64,000 nucleotides of DNA from Fimbriimonas planktonicus (GCA_965234685.1 OZ248539.1:186001-250000); one strand, 5' to 3'. Shown: positions 1 through 8,450, numbered from the stretch's first letter. The notes: generated from the letters alone by a model not told the origin. Program-made: numbers and translations.

Positions 1-2
1 AT

Positions 3-692
3 GTTAAAGCGGTGGACGACGAGCGCACTGGCGGTGCTCGCGTCCAGTTGAACATCAACTACGCCGAAATGGTCGCCCGGGCGGGCGGAGTACCTCTCAT
101 TATCACGCCGCATAGCGATCCGGAATCCGTGGCCAGCCTGATCGACGGGCTCCTCATTCCCGGCGGGATGGATATTGACGCGAAGCACTTCGGCGAAGAA
201 AATCATCCGGCCAATGAACTCCAGCATCCTGAGCGCTTCCGGATTGAGGAAGCCGTTTACCGGGCGCTGCCACCACAGCTTCCGATTCTCGGGATTTGCT
301 ATGGCTGTCAGTTTGTGAATGTGATGCAAGGTGGCAAGCTTGAGCAACACACGCCGGACCGAGTGGGATCAAGCGAGCATTCTAGCGGCGAACTTCAAAC
401 TTACGCGGTTGACGCCGAAAGTCGGTTCGCGAGTGTCGTCGGCGCGCCGATCGTGGAAGGACGATCTTTTCACCATCAAGCGGTTTCTTTGGTCGGTGAA
501 GGTCTCAAGGTAGTCGCGACGCATGAGGACGGAACCGTCGAGGCGCTGGAAGGAACGGACGGACGCTTCTGCATTCTGGTTCAGTGGCATCCAGAGCGAA
601 CTCCAGACGACGATGCGACCGTCCGACTTTTTCAATCGTTCATCGACGGTGCAAAGTGGTACCGAGAGCAAAAACATGCGGCTGTATCTTGA
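3..692 (+). CDS. Peptidase C26 / gamma-glutamyl-GABA hydrolase family protein (5' partial)
   Basis: The reading frame is open from the window edge, so the N-terminus is missing. The protein looks like a class I glutamine-amidotransferase-fold hydrolase of the C26 group, which cleaves gamma-glutamyl amide bonds. Visible family motifs, in order, are NYAEMVARAGGVPLIITP, DGLLIPGGMDID, the nucleophile elbow GICYGCQFVNVMQGG with its cysteine, FHHQAV, and the catalytic His-Glu in VQWHPE. Only a short N-terminal stretch seems lost. The 3' end overlaps the next gene by 17 bp, so the three genes here probably form one transcription unit. The substrate is not evident; PuuD-type putrescine catabolism is the family's best known role, but the neighbours point to acyl-CoA metabolism. 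Confidence 0.85.
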   Translation, partial: VKAVDDERTGGARVQLNINYAEMVARAGGVPLIITPHSDPESVASLIDGLLIPGGMDIDAKHFGEENHPANELQHPERFRIEEAVYRALPPQLPILGICYGCQFVNVMQGGKLEQHTPDRVGSSEHSSGELQTYAVDAESRFASVVGAPIVEGRSFHHQAVSLVGEGLKVVATHEDGTVEALEGTDGRFCILVQWHPERTPDDDATVRLFQSFIDGAKWYREQKHAAVS

Positions 693-1104
693 CGGAGAAT
701 TGTTCGGCGCAGAAACTTCGGCTCGAATCGAGCCAGACGGCGATCGATTTCGCCTGATCACGGACGGCGGATCCGTGTCCGTCGCGGCGGTGAGGGTCGG
801 CGACGAGGTCCTCGTTTCGCACCGTGGATTCCAGTACAAGTTTTCGACCAAGCCGCCAAGCCGAACCGGGGCTGGTGCCGCAGCTAGCGGAGAAGCGCGA
901 GCACCGATGCCTGGACTTATCGTGGATGTTCGGGTTCAAGTTGGAGATTCAGTCACCAAAGGCCAAACCCTCGTGGTCCTAGAAGCCATGAAAACTCAGC
1001 AGCCGTTGCTGGCTCCCTTCGATGGCGAGGTCGCTCATTTGGGCGTGGTGACGGGGCAACAGGTTGAGGATTCGGCGGTGCTTTTCCGCGTGACGCCGAA
1101 ATGA
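676..1104 (+). CDS. Biotin/lipoyl attachment domain protein (BCCP-like carrier)
   Basis: A 142-residue carrier. The C-terminal half is a biotinyl domain: APMPGLIVDVRVQVGDSV, then VVLEAMKTQQPLLAPFDG with the biotin-accepting lysine in EAMKT, then a hydrophobic end. The first ~65 residues resemble the small domain that precedes the biotinyl domain in acyl-CoA carboxylase alpha subunits. I chose the internal ATG because the N-terminal extension of the longer frame lies inside the upstream gene. It would carry carboxyl groups for an acyl-CoA carboxylase. The HMG-CoA lyase gene that overlaps its stop by 4 bp suggests methylcrotonyl-CoA carboxylase (leucine breakdown). The catalytic carboxylase subunits are not in the window. 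Confidence 0.85.
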   Translation: MRLYLDGELFGAETSARIEPDGDRFRLITDGGSVSVAAVRVGDEVLVSHRGFQYKFSTKPPSRTGAGAAASGEARAPMPGLIVDVRVQVGDSVTKGQTLVVLEAMKTQQPLLAPFDGEVAHLGVVTGQQVEDSAVLFRVTPK

Positions 1105-1982
1105 GAATCGTCGAAGTTGGCCCGCGCGACGGGCTTCAGAACGAATCGGTCCCAATTTCGACGGCGGTTAAGCTTGACTTCATTGCCGCGCTGGCAAACG
1201 CTGGGATCCACGAGATCGAGGCGACAAGTTTTGTAAGCCCAAAGTGGGTTCCGCAACTTGCGGACGCGGCGGAGCTTTGGCCCCAACTCCCGGCTGGCCC
1301 GAAGTACAGCGCGCTTGTCCCTAACGTTCGAGGCATGCTGCGCGCCGTTGAAGTTGGGGTCACGAGATTCGCGATCTTTACGGCAGCGAGCGATGCGTTC
1401 ACCCAAAAGAATATCAACATGACCGTCGAGGAGTCTCTGGTGGCGTTCCGCGAATTGCTAGCCATGCGGCCCCCAAACACCTGGGTGCGTGGTTACGTCA
1501 GCACCGCGTTCCAATGCCCGTACGCGGGCAAGGTCCAACCGGAGCGAACAATTAAGGTCGCCCAAGCCTTAATCGAACTTGGTTGTGGCGAGATTAGCTT
1601 TGGTGACACGATCGGAGTTGCCGGGCCATCGGAGGTTAAGCGACTGGCGAAGCTAGTGGCAAGGGAGCTACCGAGTATCGAGGTCTTCTGGCACTTCCAT
1701 GACACGAATGGCACGGCGTTGGCAAATTTGTTTGCGGCCTTGGATGAAACGCCGAACGCAGGTTTCGACGCGAGTGCAGGTGGGCTGGGCGGATGTCCCT
1801 ATGCTCCTGGCGCGGCGGGCAACTTGGCGACCGAGGACTTGGTTTACGCGCTGGAAAGAGAGGGAATTGCTACCGGGATTGACCTTGCTCAACTGTCGCT
1901 GGCAAGCGCATCGATTTTGAGCGCTTTAGGCCGCGCTCCTTCTTCGAAGGCGCAGTTGGCAGCTTTGTCGGCTGCACGCTGA
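1101..1982 (+). CDS. mvaB: Hydroxymethylglutaryl-CoA lyase
   Basis: Cleaves 3-hydroxy-3-methylglutaryl-CoA to acetoacetate and acetyl-CoA, the last step of leucine degradation. It has 293 residues, a normal length. The N-terminus VEVGPRDGLQNE, the segment IEATSFVSPKWVPQLADA and the active-site loop GGLGGCPYAPGAAGNLATED with its cysteine are all diagnostic. The metal-ligand HFHDTNG segment is present. The ATG overlaps the stop of the carrier gene (ATGA), so the two are translationally coupled. The last ~110 bp lie opposite the 3' end of a minus-strand gene. Confidence 0.95.
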   Translation: MRIVEVGPRDGLQNESVPISTAVKLDFIAALANAGIHEIEATSFVSPKWVPQLADAAELWPQLPAGPKYSALVPNVRGMLRAVEVGVTRFAIFTAASDAFTQKNINMTVEESLVAFRELLAMRPPNTWVRGYVSTAFQCPYAGKVQPERTIKVAQALIELGCGEISFGDTIGVAGPSEVKRLAKLVARELPSIEVFWHFHDTNGTALANLFAALDETPNAGFDASAGGLGGCPYAPGAAGNLATEDLVYALEREGIATGIDLAQLSLASASILSALGRAPSSKAQLAALSAAR

Positions 1983-2841
1983 ATCGCCACGCCAGCACGC
2001 TCAGACAAACGACGGTCAGGACTACCGTTGTCAGTTTTTCTTCTGCCGTGAACTTAAACTCACGACAGTTAACGGCTAAAACAACAGCGCCAATGGGCAA
2101 CAGCGCGGGCAACGCTCCGAGGCTGATTGGTCCGATCCTGACCGAACCGAACAATAACGTTGTGAGCAGATAACAAATTAAGACCGGTGTGAGCCAAATG
2201 GCGGTTTGGCGAATCCGAAGGTTGAACCGATAGAGGAGCGCGAAGAACATCGCCATGAAGAGGAAGTCCGCAGGACCAACATAGGCGAGAGGCATGGCGC
2301 GACTGTCGGTGGGCACGTGCGTTGGGCGAGGGAGTTGATACGCGACTGAAGCAAGGGCAGTGTTGTTGCCTCTGGCGATTTGGCCAACCGGCCCTTCCGG
2401 AACAAAAACGAGCCACACGTCGAAAAGGGCGAGGAAGATCGCGATCGGCACGATCAAATTTTTGTCGCTGATGACCTGCGACAGGAGCGCCCCAAGACCA
2501 AGGGTCCAGACGACAAGTCCAGCCTGAGAAATTCCGTGAAGCACTGCACCGACCCCGGAAACGAACATTGGCGCTACAAAAGCCAGACCAAACTGAAGCG
2601 CGAGGCCAAACACAAGAGCAATCAGGCTGGACTTCACCTGCCAAGCAAAGGCCGATGCTCGAAAAATCGCCGCAATTGGTAAACCAACGAAAATCATGCT
2701 GACGATGAGGCTCGTTGTGGGCACCAGGTCAAGCGGCACCGGAACAAATTGAACGAGCATTCGCAGCACGGTGAGCCCGATCAGGAGCAGCGTCGCATCA
2801 AGCAGCGGTTTTCGGTCCGTGGCAACTCCTGGAGCCCGCAT
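1870..2841 (-). CDS. Presenilin/A22-like polytopic membrane protein (putative intramembrane aspartyl protease)
   Basis: A 323-residue membrane protein with about eight or nine hydrophobic segments. Three signatures fall in the order seen in presenilin and signal-peptide-peptidase proteases. The first is LFDVWLVFVPEGP at 139-151 (Asp141), which matches the YD-type helix followed by PKGP of presenilin. The second is YVGPADFLFM at 187-196 (Asp192), in the place of the GxGD motif but with Ala for the second Gly. The third is ALPALLPI around 243-250, the PAL motif. If active, it would cut membrane segments of other proteins. The hydrophilic tail (about 290-323) is encoded antisense to mvaB and may not be conserved. 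I preferred the ATG 8 nt after the stop of the glycosyltransferase gene to the longer frame that overlaps it. Family membership is my motif reading, not a search result. Confidence 0.62.
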   Translation of the reverse strand: MRAPGVATDRKPLLDATLLLIGLTVLRMLVQFVPVPLDLVPTTSLIVSMIFVGLPIAAIFRASAFAWQVKSSLIALVFGLALQFGLAFVAPMFVSGVGAVLHGISQAGLVVWTLGLGALLSQVISDKNLIVPIAIFLALFDVWLVFVPEGPVGQIARGNNTALASVAYQLPRPTHVPTDSRAMPLAYVGPADFLFMAMFFALLYRFNLRIRQTAIWLTPVLICYLLTTLLFGSVRIGPISLGALPALLPIGAVVLAVNCREFKFTAEEKLTTVVLTVVCLSVLAWRFSVQPTKLPTAPSKKERGLKRSKSMRLPATVEQGQSR

Positions 2842-2848
2842 GGTGTCG

Positions 2849-4027
2849 TTATGGATCAAGATTTGCCTCGCTGCTAGGGAACTCCGAAATGACCTCACGA
2901 TAGACAGCAAGCACGCGATCTACCATTGCGGGAATGGACCTAGGCAATTGTGAATGAAATCCTGCTTCGGCTAGTTGTTGCCGGGTTTCGTTTGAGCTGA
3001 GGACCTCGTTCATCTTCTGACAAAAGTCCATACGGTCGTTCCGTGCCAAGAGTCCGTTATGCCCATCAATAATTGTCTCACTTGCACCGCCCCCACTTAC
3101 GACAACCACTGGCAGCCGATGCAGCATCGCTTCCTGCACCACTAACCCTTGGGTCTCGGTCACGCTGGCAAACACGAACAAGTCTGCAGCCCCATACACG
3201 TCCCCTACTGATGGTTGGCTGACGAAGCCAAAAAACTTCACTCGGGCTCGAATCCCAAGTTGATCAACGAGTTCTTCGCAGGTCGCCCGGTACGGTCCAT
3301 CGCCCATTAGCCAAAGTTGAACCTCGGGCCGCTGCGCCATCAGATCCGACACTGCCTCTATAAGCAAGCGAAGATTCTTTTCCGGAGCAAGGCGACCAGC
3401 GTAGAGAAGCACTACGTCTGTCGGCGAAACGCCGAACTTTGCTCGGAGCTCCTCGGGGTTTTGCCGTTTTGGCACCGGGCTACCGGTTGGGATGATGGTG
3501 GCCCTGGTGTGAACGTCGTGCCGCCGAAGCCACTTCAGGCTCGCTTCGCTGGGAGTAATGACATGGTGGACCCGGCTGTAGTAGTAGTTGGTGTGTCGAG
3601 CGATTCGGTACCGGACGAATCGCGGTGGCAGAATCTTGACGTAGTGCGAGTATCGGTCGTACAGCGTGTGGTACGTCGAGACGATCGGCAGCTCGTGCGA
3701 TTCGGCCCAGCGTAGCCCGATCATTCCGACGGGGAACGGAGTGTGCGTATGGACGATGTCGTATGTCCGCTCTCGAAAACGCCGAAGCTGGGTTGCCAGT
3801 GGCGGCATCGTTACCGGGTACCCGCGCCAAAACGGAATTTCGACCGCGTTAAACCGAACGTTATTTGGATGGGTCTCAACAAAGCCGGGGAACCGGTTTG
3901 CATAGAGATCAACATCATGCCCACGGTCTCGAAGTTCTTCTACCAGGGCGGCAACGGAAACGCTTACACCGTTGATAAGGGGGAGCGCGCTATCGGAGAA
4001 GACCGCGATCCGCAACGGCTTTGGCAT
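2849..4027 (-). CDS. Glycosyltransferase family 4 (GT-B fold)
   Basis: A 392-residue retaining glycosyltransferase that moves a sugar from a nucleotide donor. The N-terminal domain starts RIAVFSDSALPLINGVSVSV, typical of diacylglycerol glucosyltransferases and mannosyltransferases, followed by HTHTPFPVGMIGLRWA. The C-terminal domain has LLYAGRLAPEKNL, the donor loop LWLMGDGPYR and the acidic FVFASVTETQGLVVQEAM segment. I chose the ATG preceded by GAGGAG at 5 nt spacing; the GTG two codons upstream would overlap that ribosome binding site. It lies just after the HTH-gene stop, so the two are co-transcribed. The acceptor is unknown; glycolipid synthesis is plausible. Confidence 0.88.
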   Translation of the reverse strand: MPKPLRIAVFSDSALPLINGVSVSVAALVEELRDRGHDVDLYANRFPGFVETHPNNVRFNAVEIPFWRGYPVTMPPLATQLRRFRERTYDIVHTHTPFPVGMIGLRWAESHELPIVSTYHTLYDRYSHYVKILPPRFVRYRIARHTNYYYSRVHHVITPSEASLKWLRRHDVHTRATIIPTGSPVPKRQNPEELRAKFGVSPTDVVLLYAGRLAPEKNLRLLIEAVSDLMAQRPEVQLWLMGDGPYRATCEELVDQLGIRARVKFFGFVSQPSVGDVYGAADLFVFASVTETQGLVVQEAMLHRLPVVVVSGGGASETIIDGHNGLLARNDRMDFCQKMNEVLSSNETRQQLAEAGFHSQLPRSIPAMVDRVLAVYREVISEFPSSEANLDP

Positions 4028-4029
4028 GG

Positions 4030-4578
4030 TCACTCCTCAGGGAAGCGACCATGAACTTCGACGAACTGAACCAAATCGCTCAGTCGAAACCGGCGCTGGC
4101 CGCCGGTGGTGCGATGACACTTCAGCCAGCCGCGGTTGGTGTAGCGACGCACGGTCGCGGGTACTACGCCGAGCAGACGGCTTGTATCTTCTAACGAGAG
4201 TTCCGGGTCGAGCAAGCGTCGAATCAGTTCTTCTCGCGATTCTTTGAACTCACCGCGGTAATAGTTCTGCACCGAAGAGTCGTTGAAGTACTGAATCAGA
4301 AACTCGACATTCTTCGGGAGCGAACGCCACACCGCTTGGATGGCAGGATCCATCGCAGCACTCGAAGTCTTTTCTTCTGCGCGGCGTGGACGCGGGGCGC
4401 GCATTTCGGTTTTGCGGAATTTCTGGTTCGACTTGGCTGCTTTTCGCGGAATTTGGGTCAAGTACTCTTGAAGGTCCGGCAGCTCTAGCTCCAAGCCTTC
4501 CGGCACTTTTGGTTCGACCTTTTTATCAAGAAAAGCATTCTCAATGTACGAAATTGGATCAAAGTCCGATGGGGACAC
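4030..4578 (-). CDS. HTH DNA-binding protein (MerR/excisionase-like C-terminal domain)
   Basis: A 182-residue protein whose last ~55 residues form a winged-helix DNA-binding domain: LSLEDTSRLLGVVPATVRRY, then TNRGWLKCHRTTGGQRRFRL and SDLVQFVE. This is the MerR/excisionase arrangement with the TxGGxRRF wing. The first ~125 residues are polar, rich in Lys, Arg, Glu and Pro, and show no domain I recognise. There are no metal-binding cysteines. The start is GTG with an AGGAGG site 9 nt upstream. It precedes the glycosyltransferase gene directly and may regulate its own operon. The target is unknown. Confidence 0.78.
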   Translation of the reverse strand: MSPSDFDPISYIENAFLDKKVEPKVPEGLELELPDLQEYLTQIPRKAAKSNQKFRKTEMRAPRPRRAEEKTSSAAMDPAIQAVWRSLPKNVEFLIQYFNDSSVQNYYRGEFKESREELIRRLLDPELSLEDTSRLLGVVPATVRRYTNRGWLKCHRTTGGQRRFRLSDLVQFVEVHGRFPEE

Positions 4579-4676
4579 TTAAATAACCCTCCTAGCGCCA
4601 AGCTTCCTCGATTAGCTATGTGATTCTACACCGATATGTCTAGGGTTCACGGTAATTCTTATCCGGGATTCAAGCG

Positions 4677-5714
4677 CTAACCTGATACAGAAGCGGAATT
4701 TAGGATCAACATTGAGTCGCCAAAGCTCAGGAATCGGTAGTCAGACTGCAGAGCGTGCCGGTACGCCATTTGGATCATGTCCTTGCCAGCCAACGCCGAG
4801 ATCATGAGGAGCATGGTCGTTCGAGGCATGTGGAAATTGGTGAACATGCCGTCCACGATTTGAAAATCGTAGCCCGGTTGAATGAAGATTGAAGTCAGTT
4901 TTCGACCTGATTCGAGTTGGCGCTTGCCGATTGCGAAGGACTCCAGGGTTCGTACGGATGTGGTGCCAACGGCGATCACCCTCCCTTTCGCGCTAGCGAT
5001 CATTTCCACCGTTTCGGGAGGCACGGAGCACCACTCACCGTGCATATGATGGTCTTCAAGCTTCTCGGCGGCGATGGGCCGGAAGGTGTCTAGCCCGACA
5101 TCTAGAGTGACGCGGGCGAGGGAGACGCCTTTCTCGCCAATGGCTTGAAGAACTTCGGGAGTGAAGTGCAATCCCGCGGTAGGGGCAGCGACGGATCCGC
5201 CCTCATTGGCATAGACGGTTTGATATCGCTCCGGATTTTCCAGCTTGGTCGTGATATATGGAGGCAGGGGCACGGTGCCAATTGTTCGAAGTCGTTCGGT
5301 GATGTTTTCGCCTTGAAACTGAATCTCCCGCTGTCCGTCGGCTAACTCGGCGGTGATAGTGGCAGTTAGACCTGCTTCGAATTCGATGATGTAGCCGATC
5401 TTCAGCCGCCGGCCGGGCTTTACGAGCGCGGTAAATCTGCCCTCTCCGAGATCGCGGAGGAGGAGTGCTTCCACCTGGGCTCCCGTCGTTTTTGCGCCGA
5501 AGAGGCGGAGAGCACTCACCCGAGTGTCATTGACCACGAGAAGGTCTCCCTTGTGGAGCAGAGAAATCGCGTCTCGAAACCGCAAATCGTGAAGTTGGCC
5601 GCTCGCGGGATCGACGTGCAACAGCTTCGAGCTGGCTCGATCTTCCAGCGGAGTTTGGGCGATTCGGTGCTCGGGAAGCTCGAAATCGTAGTCTCCCAAT
5701 TCGTCGTGCGACAT
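4677..5714 (-). CDS. queA: S-adenosylmethionine:tRNA ribosyltransferase-isomerase
   Basis: Transfers the ribosyl moiety of SAM to preQ1 at tRNA position 34, forming epoxyqueuosine. Family hallmarks include YDFELPEHRIAQTPLEDR at the start, GDLLVVNDTRVSALRLFG, the AAPTAGLHFT motif, the DVGLDTFRP motif and FTNFHMPRTTMLLMISA near the end. I chose the ATG whose product starts a few residues before the conserved N-terminus. A TACCCT element sits 8 nt before that codon, which suits a leaderless start. Longer in-frame starts exist 27 and 51 nt upstream but add no conserved sequence. Confidence 0.93.
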   Translation of the reverse strand: MSHDELGDYDFELPEHRIAQTPLEDRASSKLLHVDPASGQLHDLRFRDAISLLHKGDLLVVNDTRVSALRLFGAKTTGAQVEALLLRDLGEGRFTALVKPGRRLKIGYIIEFEAGLTATITAELADGQREIQFQGENITERLRTIGTVPLPPYITTKLENPERYQTVYANEGGSVAAPTAGLHFTPEVLQAIGEKGVSLARVTLDVGLDTFRPIAAEKLEDHHMHGEWCSVPPETVEMIASAKGRVIAVGTTSVRTLESFAIGKRQLESGRKLTSIFIQPGYDFQIVDGMFTNFHMPRTTMLLMISALAGKDMIQMAYRHALQSDYRFLSFGDSMLILNSASVSG

Positions 5715-5806
5715 CCGTGAAAAGGGTACCAAGTCGACCATCGGACCTAATGCCCAGAAACTCACGCAACCGAAGTCGTAAAATGCCCGTCGAAATAGTG
5801 AAATCT

Positions 5807-6511
5807 ATGAAGACTTCTTTTAAGACAATTGGCTCGGCTTTGGCCCTGCTTCCGATTTTGGCCGTCGCGGTCGCTGTTGATGGATTCACCTTCAAGCGAG
5901 CGCCAAAGGAAGGCGAAGTCATCAAGTACCGAATCAAAGCGGACATCGCTTTGGCGGGCATCGAAGCGACGTTCTCTGGCTTGAACGAAGAGAAAGTCAC
6001 CAAGGTTGAAGAAAACGGAAACTACACCGTTGAAACCAAGGCAACCGAAACCAAGCTTTCCATCGCTGGGCAAGAGCAGGATGTTCCTGATCAGCCTGCT
6101 ACTCGAAGCACCTATAACCCTCGCGGCCTTCTGGTTGCCTATCAAGGCGCAGACAGCGGCTCTGGCACGTGGCGAATGGCCAACCTGAGCGGATTCTATG
6201 CTCCAGAAGCACCGGTAGCCGTCGGCGCGGGCTGGACGTTCGAGCAGGCAGCAGACGAAAAGAAAGAAACGCCAGCGTTCAAGGCAACTTTCAAAGTACT
6301 TGCCGAAGAAAAGGTCAACAACGTTGACGTCGTAAAGGTCGAAGGAAAGGTTGAAGAAACTGGTTCCGACGCCGCTTCGATCACCAGCATTTTCTGGCTC
6401 GACAAGAAGGACTGGTCCCCGGTTAAGGCCGAGGGCGATTGGAAGAACGTTCCCCTCCCAGGCGCTCCTGGTCCGGTGAACGCAAAGTACACCCTCGTTC
6501 GCGAAGGCTAA
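5807..6511 (+). CDS. Secreted protein of unknown function (paralogue of the next gene)
   Basis: A 234-residue protein with an N-terminal signal peptide (MKTSFKTIGSALALLPILAV...) and no later membrane segment, so it is probably exported. The mature part is Lys/Glu/Thr-rich and predicted to be beta-strand-rich. It has repeated VEGKVEETG-like stretches and the motif VAVGAGWTF followed by an acidic loop. The next gene carries VAVGDAWTTV in the same place and a similar C-terminal end, so I read the two as diverged tandem paralogues. An in-frame ATG 24 nt upstream is a possible alternative start. A strong terminator follows directly. No function recognised. Confidence 0.75.
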   Translation: MKTSFKTIGSALALLPILAVAVAVDGFTFKRAPKEGEVIKYRIKADIALAGIEATFSGLNEEKVTKVEENGNYTVETKATETKLSIAGQEQDVPDQPATRSTYNPRGLLVAYQGADSGSGTWRMANLSGFYAPEAPVAVGAGWTFEQAADEKKETPAFKATFKVLAEEKVNNVDVVKVEGKVEETGSDAASITSIFWLDKKDWSPVKAEGDWKNVPLPGAPGPVNAKYTLVREG

Positions 6512-6523
6512 GTTGGTCTTCTT

Positions 6524-6559
6524 AAGCGGATCGATCCTTAGGGATCGATCCGCTTTTTT
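6524..6559 (+). terminator. Rho-independent terminator after the secreted-protein gene
   Basis: A perfect 14-bp inverted repeat (AAGCGGATCGATCC with its complement) separated by 4 nt and followed by a run of T. It sits 12 nt after the stop codon and separates two paralogous genes. Confidence 0.92.
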
Positions 6560-6616
6560 GTACTTGAAGGTTGATGATTTGCATCACCCGCCGAACTCAC
6601 AATTGCGGACAACTTC

Positions 6617-6647
6617 TTGCACTATTTCCTCTGAATTGCTATACAAT
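6617..6647 (+). promoter_or_regulatory. Promoter of the lipoprotein-like gene
   Basis: TTGCAC at 6617-6622 is followed by TATACA (17 bp spacer) or the overlapping TACAAT at 6642-6647. The latter ends 10 nt before the ATG, so the mRNA leader would be only a few nucleotides. No Shine-Dalgarno site is present. Confidence 0.6.
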
Positions 6648-6657
6648 AGAGTCCAAG

Positions 6658-7371
6658 ATGAAGTTTGCTGCAACGCTTCTTATCCTGGTCGGAACAATTG
6701 GTCTTGCGTGTTCGTCCGGGCGGGTTGAAAAGTACTCGCTCAGGCCAACTGGCCCTGAACCCGAGACTGCAAAAGCTCGATTCTCATTTTCTGGCGAGCT
6801 AGAAAAGCCAGTTGATGACTTGCCAAGCAAGTTTTCCTTGAGCGGCAGGTTACATACAAGCATAGTCGGGAAGCAGGCTGATGGAGCGTACACGAGACGA
6901 ACGCGCTATAAAATTGAAGCGGCGAGTCCGGCTTTGGAGCCGGACGACGAAAAGGAATGGGTAACGGAGTCCTTTTACGATCGTAACGGCAATAAAATCA
7001 AAGCCGCCAAGAGCACTGAAGGTGCCGACCTGCCGTGGATGCCGAGCCTCAATTTTGAACCGCCAGCGCAGGATGTCGCTGTTGGGGACGCGTGGACGAC
7101 GGTCAACCCGGGAACCCCGGACTCCGATGAACCCGCATCGTTTGGTGCCTCACAACTCGCCGGAATCGAAATGGTTTCCGGTACTAAGTGCTTTCGTGTA
7201 GAGCAAGTTTTTCGTTCTGGTGGTGCCGAACCAAAACTTAGCTATTCCACGGTTTGGATCCGACAAAGCGACGGAAGCGTGCTAAAAGTTGACACCGCTG
7301 GAAGCGTCAGAAACTTCAAAGATTCTAACGTGAACCTTAAGGTCGCCTTCTCACTCACCTTTGAAGGCTAA
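6658..7371 (+). CDS. Putative lipoprotein, unknown function (paralogue of the preceding gene)
   Basis: A 237-residue protein. The N-terminus MKFAATLLILVGTIGLACSS is an export signal ending in a cysteine, so a lipid anchor is possible although the lipobox (GLAC) is not ideal. The mature part shares the VAVGDAWTTV motif and general strand pattern with the preceding gene. I chose the ATG right after a good promoter; the longer frame starts upstream of that promoter. The stop overlaps the end of the convergent tdk gene by 4 bp. No function recognised. Confidence 0.75.
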   Translation: MKFAATLLILVGTIGLACSSGRVEKYSLRPTGPEPETAKARFSFSGELEKPVDDLPSKFSLSGRLHTSIVGKQADGAYTRRTRYKIEAASPALEPDDEKEWVTESFYDRNGNKIKAAKSTEGADLPWMPSLNFEPPAQDVAVGDAWTTVNPGTPDSDEPASFGASQLAGIEMVSGTKCFRVEQVFRSGGAEPKLSYSTVWIRQSDGSVLKVDTAGSVRNFKDSNVNLKVAFSLTFEG

Positions 7372-7946
7372 CCGCGCAGTTTAAAGCAGCGGCGGCAGCG
7401 CGCTTCATACGACTCGGTGGCTCCGATGAGGATCACCGGGTCGTTTTTGTGGGCGGGTTTGCCGTCGATGATTCGCTGTGTGTGGCTGGCGGGGGCGCCG
7501 CACTTGATGCAGATGGCCCGCAACTTGACGACCTCGTCGGCTGCGGCAAGAAGACCCGGCATCGGACCGAATGGTTTGCGGCGAAAGTCTTGGTCCAGCC
7601 CTGCGCAGATCACTTCGCGGCCCTCGTCGGCCCATTGGACGCAAAGCTCGATGAGAGAATCGTCAAAGAACTGAGCCTCTTCAAGCAAAACGACCTCGGT
7701 ATCGGGCAAGACCAGGGTGCGTAACTCGGCAACGTTTCGTACCGGAACGGCTTCATGCTTGACCCCCATGTGGGTCACGACCATGCTCTCGTCGTACCGT
7801 TTGTCGATGCTGGGCTTGAAGACTTGGACTTTGCGCTTCGCGTACAAAGACCGGCGGGCGCGTCGGATGACCTCCTCACTTTTTCCGGCAAACATGCTGC
7901 CGCACACCACGATGAGTTTTCCTTCTGCCTTGATTTTCTGCGCCAT
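7368..7946 (-). CDS. tdk: Thymidine kinase
   Basis: Phosphorylates thymidine to dTMP in the pyrimidine salvage pathway. The 192-residue protein has the P-loop VVCGSMFAGKSEEVIRRARR, the DEAD-like EEAQFFDDSL segment, the lasso-domain zinc ligands CIKCG and CRRC, and the substrate loop with YEARC. Length and order are normal for the type II bacterial enzyme. A TACCAT element ends 10 nt before the ATG and there is no clear Shine-Dalgarno. It lies 22 bp downstream of the zinc-ribbon gene on the same strand. Confidence 0.95.
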   Translation of the reverse strand: MAQKIKAEGKLIVVCGSMFAGKSEEVIRRARRSLYAKRKVQVFKPSIDKRYDESMVVTHMGVKHEAVPVRNVAELRTLVLPDTEVVLLEEAQFFDDSLIELCVQWADEGREVICAGLDQDFRRKPFGPMPGLLAAADEVVKLRAICIKCGAPASHTQRIIDGKPAHKNDPVILIGATESYEARCRRCFKLRG

Positions 7947-7968
7947 CGGCGAAACGATGGTACACGAG

Positions 7969-8298
7969 TTACTCGTCGTCTGCTAGCTCGCCGGCCATGT
8001 CGGCTTCGAAGAGCTCTTCGATTTCATCCGACACATCTTCGTCCATGGCCTTGCCGAGGTCGCGGACAATTTCTCGCATTCCGGCCGCCGAATCGGGTTC
8101 GCCCATCATTTCGAGGCGATCGGCAATCTCGTCAATCCGGTCGTCTTCGTTGCGATACCTGGCGAAACGGCTGACCAAGCGGTTGGTTTGGAGCTCGCCG
8201 CACTTTGGACATTTGGTGTCTTCCTCGCCTGCCACCATTCCGACCAAGACGCGGAATTTTGCTTGGCACTGAGAACACCGATACTCGTAAACCGGCAC
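7969..8298 (-). CDS. FmdB-family zinc ribbon protein
   Basis: A 109-residue protein. The first ~45 residues are an FmdB-type zinc ribbon: MPVYEYRCSQCQAKF followed by a second CPKCG knuckle. The remainder is acidic and helical (many Asp/Glu), ending in a Glu-rich tail, longer than in minimal FmdB proteins. The family is often called regulatory but its role is poorly known. The GTG start follows a TAACTT element by 6 nt with no Shine-Dalgarno, so a leaderless message is likely. Confidence 0.85.
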   Translation of the reverse strand: MPVYEYRCSQCQAKFRVLVGMVAGEEDTKCPKCGELQTNRLVSRFARYRNEDDRIDEIADRLEMMGEPDSAAGMREIVRDLGKAMDEDVSDEIEELFEADMAGELADDE

Positions 8299-8450
8299 GT
8301 TTGCAAGTTACCCGGAAGGCGCGAACGGCCGGTCCCAGAAAAAGTTGAAGAAGAAACTGCAGATTCTGCCGAAACTAATTGTTATCAGAACGGATTCTGA
8401 TTTTGTGGGCGACCAAGGCGGCACCACATATTCAAGTAGGGAGGCGAAAC

